Shown here in pieces: positions 1-5,604 of a stretch of 40,861 nucleotides of DNA (position 1 is the stretch's first letter; each line of letters opens with the position of its first letter). The translations under genes were made by a program, and so were the position numbers. The notes beneath the pieces are model-generated. The model saw only the letters and a list, made by a program, of their open reading frames with translations. It did not search any database and was not told where the DNA came from. Origin of the DNA: a virus; the IMG/VR virus record IMGVR_UViG_3300030943_000062, positions 1-40,861 of that record. One strand, given 5' to 3'.

Positions 1-138
1 CTGCTGGACGAGGCCGGCATGCTCAAGGTCAACCCGAACTACTGGAACGTGAAGATGCTCAAGCCCCGCGAAGAGGGCGACGAGCCGCGACCGTACCTGC
101 AGATCGCGATCAGGTGGCCCCGTCCCGCGGACAAGTTC
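1..138. repeat. Terminal direct repeat, left copy
   Basis: These 138 bases recur at 40724-40861 in the same orientation. The only difference I find is G at 127 against A at 40850. The repeat lies inside one reading frame that continues across the junction, so the sequence closes as a circle of about 40.72 kb. This fits a circular assembly of a phage genome better than a true short terminal repeat, because the repeat is wholly coding and not near the terminase genes. Confidence 0.9.
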
Positions 139-456
139 CAGGGTCAGCCCCCGCTGGTCGTCATGATCACCGACAAGTACGTCACCAACGATGCCGGCGA
201 ACAGAAGATCGTCAAGGCGCGCACCACGTTGGACGAGTCGATGGTCTCGCTGCTCGACTGGGCACAGGTCACCAACGTCGACGTGATGATCCGTCCCAAC
301 GAGTACGACTTCCAGGGCCGCAAGGGCGTCAAGGCGTACTGCAAGGCGTTGTACGTCACCATCGAGAGCGATGAACTCGCGATGAAGTACGCCGACATCC
401 CCGAGAACACCAACAACGGGATGGTCTTCGAGTACGACGAGGACGAAGAGGCCTGA
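1..456 (+). CDS. Putative single-stranded DNA-binding protein (3' part)
   Basis: This is the 3' part of a gene whose start is at 40595; joined across the repeat it would encode 194 residues. The protein opens with a conserved-looking stretch (FRNFAGNPGPFN, then GARNF) and ends in a strongly acidic tail (EYDEDEEA). Basic or aromatic OB-like bodies with acidic C-termini are typical of phage single-stranded DNA-binding proteins, which recruit replication partners through the tail. The gene lies in the same direction as, and about 0.65 kb after, the large helicase-primase-polymerase gene, which supports a replication role. The assignment rests on overall resemblance, the tail and context; no single diagnostic motif is present. 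The frame is open from base 1. Confidence 0.55.
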   Translation: MLDEAGMLKVNPNYWNVKMLKPREEGDEPRPYLQIAIRWPRPADKFQGQPPLVVMITDKYVTNDAGEQKIVKARTTLDESMVSLLDWAQVTNVDVMIRPNEYDFQGRKGVKAYCKALYVTIESDELAMKYADIPENTNNGMVFEYDEDEEA

Positions 457-466
457 TTCGCCTTAG

Positions 467-494
467 CCTGTACCGGCCGACTCCCCGGTGCAGG
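467..494 (+). other. GC-rich hairpin after the SSB-like gene
   Basis: CCTGTACCGG (467-476) pairs with CCGGTGCAGG (485-494) through ten pairs including one G-T, around an 8-base loop. No run of T follows, so it is not a standard intrinsic terminator. It may protect the 3' end of the upstream message or reduce read-through. Confidence 0.4.
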
Positions 495-528
495 TCATGG
501 CCACTCAGACCAACTTCAAAGGAGAACC

Positions 529-732
529 ATGAGGACCATGGATGACTTGGTGAACGCAAAGAAGAGAGCGTCGCACCATGCCGTTCCCTGTCTCGAGTAC
601 AAGTTCGGAGGTGTTTGTAGGGGCATCAGCTTCTGTGACACCTGCGGATTCCCCGGCTTCGAGCACGACAGCAGTACCACCTACACATCACCCACCATCA
701 CCAGCAACGGAGTAGGAAGAGGAAAGAGATGA
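529..732 (+). CDS. Small cysteine-rich protein of unknown function
   Basis: The gene encodes 67 residues. AAAGGAG about six bases upstream supports the ATG at 529; a second in-frame ATG at 538 is less well placed. Four cysteines (CLEYKFGGVC, then CDTC) could bind one zinc ion, and the C-terminal third is Ser/Thr-rich and probably disordered. I do not recognise the family. The stop overlaps the next start as ATGA, so translation is probably coupled. Confidence 0.6.
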   Translation: MRTMDDLVNAKKRASHHAVPCLEYKFGGVCRGISFCDTCGFPGFEHDSSTTYTSPTITSNGVGRGKR

Positions 733-860
733 CCATCGTCGAGCAGATCAGAGAAGACTTCCGGCGTCGGGACCACAAGGCAACGTGCCGAGAGATCAAG
801 CTCGCAGCTGAGGAGGCGACGCTCCGTCGTATCCGCAAGGACGTGGCGGTTCGTCCGTGA
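729..860 (+). CDS. Small basic helical protein of unknown function
   Basis: The gene encodes 43 residues starting MTIVEQIREDFRRRD. Its start overlaps the previous stop as ATGA and its stop overlaps the next GTG as GTGA, so it is embedded in a translationally coupled string. The composition is Arg/Lys/Glu-rich and predicted mostly helical, with one cysteine. I see no family signature. Tight overlap on both sides is the main evidence that it is real. Confidence 0.55.
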   Translation: MTIVEQIREDFRRRDHKATCREIKLAAEEATLRRIRKDVAVRP

Positions 861-1132
861 TCCACACTCCTGAGCTCTCAGAGAAGAAGGGACGCGGCTA
901 CCGGCTTGAAGACGGCTGGAACAGCAACGTGCCTTGGGAAGAGAAGGTGGACTTCCACAAGACGCTCGCCGCACAGTTCCAACACGACGCAGCATCGGAT
1001 CTTGAACGGGCCAAGGAGTTCATCGCACGCTCCAAGGCTCGCCACGCCGACTACGTCTTCCACTCCGCTATGGCGGGGACGATCGAACACGAGAACACCG
1101 AAGCACCACAACCAACCAAGGAGGAACGATGA
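857..1132 (+). CDS. Hypothetical protein, charged and helical
   Basis: The gene encodes 91 residues starting at GTG 857, which overlaps the preceding TGA. The ORF ends in an ATGA overlap with the next gene. The protein is rich in charged residues, His and Ala, with no membrane segment or cysteine motif; the middle (ASDLERAKEFIARSKARH) should form one amphipathic helix. Its function is unknown. Being locked between coupled genes makes it a likely real accessory gene. Confidence 0.6.
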   Translation: MIHTPELSEKKGRGYRLEDGWNSNVPWEEKVDFHKTLAAQFQHDAASDLERAKEFIARSKARHADYVFHSAMAGTIEHENTEAPQPTKEER

Positions 1133-1398
1133 GCACCCTGCTCAGCATTGCATCGCCCGTGATCACCACGGCGCACGACCTGCGTCACCATATCCACGAC
1201 ATCCTGGTCTACCTGGCGTACGCCGGCTGGCTGCTCGTCATCGTCGGCGGAATGTCCTGGAAGAAGTGGAAGAAGCTGCTCGCCTGGCTTCGTCACCACC
1301 GTCGGCCCGTCTTCCCGCCCATCAACGGCTGGCCCATCAAGATCCCCGGAAACCCGCGGACCATTCCGATCCCGAAGCCTCCTGTCCACAGGATCTGA
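1129..1398 (+). CDS. Single-pass membrane protein of unknown function
   Basis: The gene encodes 89 residues. A hydrophobic segment (VYLAYAGWLLVIVGGMSW, about residues 27-44) is followed by a Lys/Arg-rich stretch (KKWKKLLAWLRHHRR), so by the positive-inside rule the C-terminal tail should be cytoplasmic. The tail is Pro-rich. A GGAG sits upstream of the ATG, which overlaps the previous stop by four bases. No known holin or spanin family is evident. Two further small membrane proteins follow directly. Confidence 0.6.
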   Translation: MSTLLSIASPVITTAHDLRHHIHDILVYLAYAGWLLVIVGGMSWKKWKKLLAWLRHHRRPVFPPINGWPIKIPGNPRTIPIPKPPVHRI

Positions 1399-1401
1399 GG
1401 T

Positions 1402-1587
1402 ATGGATATCCAAGGCGTCATTGTCCTGCTGCTCATTTGGGCCTGCCTGTTCGACCTGTACATCAGTGTGCAGATTGGACGTGTGCAAGCCGACGTGAAG
1501 CAGATCATCCGCGAACGTGCCAGCGTCGCCATCCAGAAGCATATCCATGACATGCCGACGGTAGAGCTCCACGAGGACGAGAAGTAG
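1402..1587 (+). CDS. Small membrane-anchored protein
   Basis: The gene encodes 61 residues. An N-terminal hydrophobic helix (GVIVLLLIWACLFDLYI, about residues 5-21) leads into a charged helical segment that could form a short coiled coil, ending in an acidic tail. GAGG lies just upstream of the ATG. The layout of one N-terminal anchor plus a cytoplasmic or extracellular helix resembles many small phage proteins, but gives no specific function. Confidence 0.6.
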   Translation: MDIQGVIVLLLIWACLFDLYISVQIGRVQADVKQIIRERASVAIQKHIHDMPTVELHEDEK

Positions 1588-1599
1588 TCAACCTTTAGG

Positions 1600-1623
1600 G
1601 GGTAGGGTCTTCGGGCTCTACCC
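1600..1623 (+). other. UUCG-tetraloop hairpin (transcript end or leader structure)
   Basis: GGGTAGGGTC (1600-1609) pairs with GGCTCTACCC (1614-1623) over ten pairs, two of them G-T, closing a TTCG tetraloop, one of the most stable RNA loops. A TTTACCTTTTT stretch follows about ten bases later but is not directly attached. It lies between two short membrane-protein genes, 32 bases before the next ATG. It may be a weak terminator, a processing site or an mRNA-stabilising element. Confidence 0.6.
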
Positions 1624-1655
1624 TCTACAAGGCTTTACCTTTTTGAGGAGGTGAA

Positions 1656-1793
1656 ATGCAAATTCAGTACATCAAGTTGTGGATCTCAGCGCATCGTGAT
1701 GATGTACTCATCGCGGTGTTCTGGTCGGTGATCACATTCTTCGCGTTCACCATGGTCTACCTCTACGTCACGAACCCAGGCACTGTGAAGTAA
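1656..1793 (+). CDS. Very small single-pass membrane protein
   Basis: The gene encodes 45 residues (start MQIQYIKLWISAHRDD). TTGAGGAGGTGAA directly before the ATG is a near-perfect ribosome site. A hydrophobic helix (VLIAVFWSVITFFAFTMVYLYV) fills about residues 17-38, with a short polar tail. The stop is followed at once by the GGAGGTG of the helicase gene. The function is unknown. Confidence 0.65.
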   Translation: MQIQYIKLWISAHRDDVLIAVFWSVITFFAFTMVYLYVTNPGTVK

Positions 1794-1802
1794 GGAGGTG
1801 TT

Positions 1803-3029
1803 ATGGCTATCGAGTTAGGGCCTCATCAACTAGACGCAGTTGAGAAGTTGGGTAATGGCAAGATCTTGTGTGGTGGGGTCGGGACTGGAAAGTCACGCAC
1901 CGCCCTTGCTTACTACTACTTCAAGGTCTGTGGTGGCGAGCGAAAAGTGAATGGCCACGGAGAGACAAAACCGATGAAAAACCCGGTAAATCTCTACGTC
2001 ATCACTACTGCGAAAAAAAGAGACAGTCTTGACTGGGAGAGGGAAGCAGCCCGCTTCGCACTCACTCGAGACCTCGACGCTACCACTGATGGTGTCACGA
2101 TCACGGTTGATTCGTGGAACAACATCGGGAACTACAAGGACGTTGCTAACTCATTCTTCGTGTTCGACGAGCAGAGACTCGTGGGAACTGGAGCGTGGGT
2201 TAAGGCATTCAAGAAGATCGCTGCTAAGAACGAGTGGATCTTACTCTCAGCTACACCCGGCGATACCTGGTTGGACTATGCTCCGGTCTTCATAGCCAAC
2301 GGGTTCTACAAGAACATCACAGAGTTCAAAGACCGGCACATCGTCTACCGATTCGGTGGTAAGTACCCGAAGATCGATCGCTATCTCGACCAGGGACGGT
2401 TAGTACGTCTCAGGAAACAGCTCCTTGTTGAGATGCCGTACGAACGTCACACAGTCAGACACAACGTCTGGAAGGTGGCTGAGTACGACAAGACCGCGTG
2501 GGATTTGACGGTACGACGTAGGTGGAACGTCTTCGAGAACAGGCCCATCAAGGATGTCTCGGAGTTGTACGTCTGCATGCGCAAGGTAGTCAACAGCGAC
2601 CTGAGCCGGCTGACTACTATCGAGAAGCTCACCGAGGATCATCCAAAGCTAATCGTCTTCTACAACTTCGACTATGAGTTGGAGATCTTGAGGACGCTGG
2701 AAGAGACGTTGCCCCCTTGGTTTGCAGTGGCTGAGTGGAACGGTCACAAGCATGAGCCGATCCCTAAGAACGAGACATGGGTCTACCTCGTTCAGTACAC
2801 ATCAGGAGCAGAGGGATGGAACTGTGTGGAGACTGACACGGTTGTGTTCTACTCCCTCAACTACTCCTGGCGACTGACAGAACAAGCAAAGGGGCGTGTG
2901 GATCGTCTCGACACTCCGTTCGTTGATCTGTACTACTACTTCCTGCGCTCGATGTCACCGATAGACTCAGCGATCATGAAGGCTCTCAGGAACAAGAAGA
3001 ACTTCAACGAAAAGGATTGGAAGCCGTGA
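1803..3029 (+). CDS. SNF2-like superfamily 2 DNA helicase/translocase
   Basis: The 408-residue protein is a compact SF2 ATPase of the SNF2-like type. Visible motifs are Walker A GGVGTGKS (Lys30), Walker B DEQR (Asp122-Arg125, in place of DEAD/DEAH), motif III SATP (149-152), a second RecA-like domain with KLIVFYNF, QYTSGAEGWNCVETD (motif V) and QAKGRVDR (arginines 365 and 368, motif VI). Such proteins use ATP to move on double-stranded DNA and in phages are thought to serve replication, recombination or displacement of bound proteins. The start has GGAGGTG five bases upstream. It is followed by the phased TGGCCA array, so a role near an origin is possible. It lacks long accessory domains, about the size seen in phage members. 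Confidence 0.9.
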   Translation: MAIELGPHQLDAVEKLGNGKILCGGVGTGKSRTALAYYYFKVCGGERKVNGHGETKPMKNPVNLYVITTAKKRDSLDWEREAARFALTRDLDATTDGVTITVDSWNNIGNYKDVANSFFVFDEQRLVGTGAWVKAFKKIAAKNEWILLSATPGDTWLDYAPVFIANGFYKNITEFKDRHIVYRFGGKYPKIDRYLDQGRLVRLRKQLLVEMPYERHTVRHNVWKVAEYDKTAWDLTVRRRWNVFENRPIKDVSELYVCMRKVVNSDLSRLTTIEKLTEDHPKLIVFYNFDYELEILRTLEETLPPWFAVAEWNGHKHEPIPKNETWVYLVQYTSGAEGWNCVETDTVVFYSLNYSWRLTEQAKGRVDRLDTPFVDLYYYFLRSMSPIDSAIMKALRNKKNFNEKDWKP

Positions 3030-3041
3030 TCTGTTAGGGGC

Positions 3042-3243
3042 TGGCAGCCACCGTAAGGACGCTGTGGCCAAAAAAGCGGGCAGAGTGGCCAAATCTGAAA
3101 CTGAAATGGCCACCCTATACCGCGTAGTCAACACCACATTGGATGCCCGATTGGCCAAAAACCCATTACTACTACTAAGTTAATACGTGAAAAAGCAGTG
3201 TTTATCGTAATGAGACTTATGCGAAAAATCTGGGATTTGGCCA
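3042..3243. repeat. Phased TGGCCA array (origin or operator candidate)
   Basis: Five copies of the palindrome TGGCCA start at 3065, 3086, 3107, 3152 and 3238. The first three are spaced exactly 21 bases apart, two turns of B-DNA, and a related TGGC-A-GCCA at 3042-3050 is centred about 21 bases before the first. Two copies are followed by five or more A. Between the fourth and fifth copies is an AT-rich stretch rich in TACTAC and TTAATACG. The only clear coding sequence nearby ends at 3029. Same-face spacing suggests cooperative binding of a protein dimer, as in iteron origins or operators. Confidence 0.6.
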
Positions 3244-3264
3244 CCTGGACTCTGATCTGTCACC

Positions 3265-3289
3265 TCGCGCGAAAAACATCGCGTATAGT
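3265..3289 (+). promoter_or_regulatory. Phage promoter P0 (TCGCG-N14-TATAGT)
   Basis: TCGCG (3265-3269), then exactly 14 bases, then TATAGT (3284-3289). The spacing is identical to eight other copies between 28.1 and 31.4 kb. This copy lacks the GAGA that usually follows. It lies 69 bases before the 3358 gene and would drive the operon for endolysin, nucleases and RNA-polymerase-like protein. No good -35 box is seen 17 bases before TATAGT. Confidence 0.7.
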
Positions 3290-3357
3290 AGATAATAGGA
3301 TACAATGTGCACTAACTGTACAACGCATCCTAATTTTCGCTCTTGAAAGGAGCAATC

Positions 3358-3516
3358 ATGGAACCCGAACCGTCAGAGATCGAAGAGGACGACGATCCCA
3401 TCATCGCAGTCTTCCCCATCGAACACGAAGATCTCGTCACTGATGAGGAGCTGGAAGGGGTGGCACTCAACACGCCCCTCGACCCGAACCTCGAAGGCGA
3501 GAGTGGTCTCGAGTGA
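3358..3516 (+). CDS. Small acidic protein of unknown function
   Basis: The gene encodes 52 residues, extremely acidic (starts MEPEPSEIEEDDDP, with further Glu/Asp clusters). CTTGAAAGGAG just upstream of the ATG is the ribosome site also used by several cassette genes. Its end overlaps the endolysin GTG as GTGA, so it may couple lysin translation. Small acidic phage proteins are often inhibitors or DNA mimics, but nothing specific can be claimed. Confidence 0.65.
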   Translation: MEPEPSEIEEDDDPIIAVFPIEHEDLVTDEELEGVALNTPLDPNLEGESGLE

Positions 3517-4715
3517 ACATCGTCCAGAAGAAGTTCGTCTACTTCGGACGACTCATGGATCGGATCAAGACCGGATACAACCAAGGCGCAATTCGCCGTT
3601 GGTCCGTTCTCGACCGCGTCCACCACACTCTCATCAAGATGAAGGAAGTCGACTGCTCCGCAGCCTTCGCCATCCTCGCCTGGCTCGCCGGCATCCCTTG
3701 GGATCTGAAGACCGGCACCTCCACCCGCAACATCGCCCAGAAGGCTCGCGCCACCGGCATGTACAACGTGGACCATTTCGACGGTGATCTATCCAAGCTT
3801 CGGCCTGGCGGTGCACTGCTCGAACCTGGTCACCACATCGCGTCCATGCTCGATCACGGCGAGATGCTCTCACCTGAGCAGACCGAACTGCACACCACAA
3901 CCGGCGGCAAGCCCGGCGAACAGGCCTCCTACGAGGTTCGAATCCGCAAGGCGTACAAGCGCCGCTCTGGTGTTCGGAATGGTGGGTGGACCTACATCAT
4001 CAACCTGAAGACCGTTGCACAGCACGCAAGGGCCGCGATCCTCGCCTTCGTCAAGAACCAGAACTGGTCTGTCCACATCAAGCGCATGAGCATCGTCGCG
4101 CCGCATGACGGACCGCTCCTCGGCATCTTCCTCGATGCCTGGCGGCACATCAACATGGGCATGTCCCTGTCGTTCGTACCGCTGCTGGTTGCTCGGGCAG
4201 ATCTCGCGATCGTCGTCCTCGGCACGAAGCTGAACCCCGATGGCACGGTGTCCAAGAAGTTCGTCCAGCGTCTACAGCTGGCTCTGGCACAGGCCAACGC
4301 AAACCCCGGCTCGATTGTCATCGTGTCCGGAAGCAAGCCCTACAACGGTGTGACTGAAGCTGCGGCTGGTCGGAACTGGCTCGTGGACAACGGCCTCTCC
4401 GCTGACCGCGTGTTCAAGACAGCTGGCAACTCCACTGTCGGGAATGCGACCAGCACCGTTCCTGAGATGATCAAGATGGGTGTGCACAACTACGTGCTCG
4501 TCTCACACGCGTCGCACCTGCGTCGTGCATCCATCGACTTTCTCGCCGCGATCCTCAAGTGGGAGAGCGACACCAACAAGGTGTCCGGCCTGTTCTCCAT
4601 CACGCCCCTGGCGATCGATGACTACAAGCCGAACCCGGTGAAGACTTCTGGTCCTGTCTCCGATTCCGATCGGGCTGCCATGGCTGCTGAGGTCCTCACC
4701 ATTCTCGGTCTGTGA
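3513..4715 (+). CDS. Endolysin-like protein: cysteine peptidase-like domain plus DUF218
   Basis: The 400-residue protein starts at GTG 3513, overlapping the previous stop. The N-terminal domain has the VDCSAAFAI motif (Cys48), a later EPGHHIASML segment with candidate catalytic histidines, and a layout like NlpC/P60 or CHAP-type peptidoglycan peptidases. Residues about 228-350 match the DUF218 (SanA/YdcF/ElyC) pattern: ADLAIVVLG, VIVSG, a central AAAGRNWLVDNGL, and VLVSHASHLRR. DUF218 proteins are linked to cell-envelope maintenance in bacteria. The combination suggests cell-wall degradation with an envelope-acting second domain. There is no signal peptide, so export would need the holin at 27781, more than 20 kb away. 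The lysin call is moderately sure, DUF218 more so. Confidence 0.7.
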   Translation: MNIVQKKFVYFGRLMDRIKTGYNQGAIRRWSVLDRVHHTLIKMKEVDCSAAFAILAWLAGIPWDLKTGTSTRNIAQKARATGMYNVDHFDGDLSKLRPGGALLEPGHHIASMLDHGEMLSPEQTELHTTTGGKPGEQASYEVRIRKAYKRRSGVRNGGWTYIINLKTVAQHARAAILAFVKNQNWSVHIKRMSIVAPHDGPLLGIFLDAWRHINMGMSLSFVPLLVARADLAIVVLGTKLNPDGTVSKKFVQRLQLALAQANANPGSIVIVSGSKPYNGVTEAAAGRNWLVDNGLSADRVFKTAGNSTVGNATSTVPEMIKMGVHNYVLVSHASHLRRASIDFLAAILKWESDTNKVSGLFSITPLAIDDYKPNPVKTSGPVSDSDRAAMAAEVLTILGL

Positions 4716-4748
4716 CACATGGAGGCTTGACTTTGAGGAGGTGTACAA

Positions 4749-5072
4749 ATGGCTCGAACAACACCTGAGGGTAAGTTCAAAGACCTCCTGCATAAGGAGA
4801 TCGAAGCGCTCTTCCCAGGTTGCATCATCCTTATCGGTAACTCTGCCTGCATTCAGGGCATTCCCGACTGGGTGATCTTCTATGAGAACAAGTATGCCTT
4901 CCTCGAGGTCAAGCCTTCTGCCACGGCAGATAAGCGACCGAACCAGGACTGGTGGGTCGACAAGATCGACTCCATGTCCTTCTCAAGTTTCATCTACCCC
5001 GAGAACAAAGAGGAAGTCCTGCATGATCTTCAACTCGCATTCGGAACTCATCGGGCTTCACGCGTTTCTTAG
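4749..5072 (+). CDS. VRR-NUC-type nuclease
   Basis: The 107-residue protein has the compact PD-(D/E)XK fold signature of phage VRR-NUC proteins: Glu17 in the first helix, GIPDW with Asp40, and FLEVK with Glu53 and Lys55. Stand-alone VRR-NUC domains in phages are thought to cut branched DNA and often sit beside SNF2-like helicases, as here. TTGAGGAGGTG precedes the ATG. The last 50 bases overlap the start of the next nuclease gene in another frame, indicating coupled expression. Confidence 0.85.
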   Translation: MARTTPEGKFKDLLHKEIEALFPGCIILIGNSACIQGIPDWVIFYENKYAFLEVKPSATADKRPNQDWWVDKIDSMSFSSFIYPENKEEVLHDLQLAFGTHRASRVS

Positions 5073-5604
5073 TCCCAGCAAGTACCACTGGATCAACTAC
5101 GACGATGACAAACTCGTCCAAACGTTTCTCCGTCACAAGGAAGCAGAGCGTGGCACCCGTCTTCATGACATCGCTGCGCAACTGATCCGAGAGAGAATCA
5201 AGCTCCAGGCCTCGCGCAAGACTCTGAACATGTACGTGAACGACGCCATCGGTTACAGGATGACGCCGGAACAACCCCTGGTTTACTCAGCCAACTGCTT
5301 CGGCACGACTGATGCAATCTCTTTCAGACGAAACCCCAAGTCTGGAAACAACCTGTTGCGCATCCATGATCTGAAGAACGGACTGGCGCCGACCTCGATG
5401 CATCAACTTGAGGCCTACGCGGCAATGTTCTGTCTCGAATACCACATCCCACCGGGTGAGATCGAGATTGAACTCCGGATCTACCAGAATGATGAAATCG
5501 AGGAGCTCGTACCAGAACTCGAGGACATCGTTCACATCATGGACCGCATCGTCGCGTTCGACAGGAAGATCGATCAAGTGAGGATGGAGGCGATTCGTGA
5601 CTGA
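5023..5604 (+). CDS. RecB/Cas4-like PD-(D/E)XK exonuclease
   Basis: I place the start at ATG 5023 (193 residues) because AAAGAGGAAG lies just upstream; the longer open frame from 4882 is antagonised by the overlapping VRR-NUC gene. Visible motifs are RGTRLHDIA (motif I histidine), IHDLKNG with Asp116 and Lys118, and HQLEAY with the Gln128-x3-Tyr132 pair typical of RecB-family nucleases. Expected activity is metal-dependent cleavage or resection of DNA ends during replication or recombination. No four-cysteine iron-sulfur cluster of Cas4 is evident. The 3' end overlaps the polymerase-like gene by eight bases. Confidence 0.75.
   Translation: MIFNSHSELIGLHAFLSPSKYHWINYDDDKLVQTFLRHKEAERGTRLHDIAAQLIRERIKLQASRKTLNMYVNDAIGYRMTPEQPLVYSANCFGTTDAISFRRNPKSGNNLLRIHDLKNGLAPTSMHQLEAYAAMFCLEYHIPPGEIEIELRIYQNDEIEELVPELEDIVHIMDRIVAFDRKIDQVRMEAIRD

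Noticed and set aside
3198-3443. Open frame across promoter P0 and the start of the 3358 gene.
   Set aside because: It overlaps the promoter and the better-supported acidic gene, lacks a ribosome site and gives Arg-rich out-of-frame sequence.
4882-5022. N-terminal extension of the RecB-like nuclease.
   Set aside because: The extension overlaps the VRR-NUC gene, is Ser/Arg/Thr-rich out-of-frame sequence and is replaced by a well-placed ATG at 5023.
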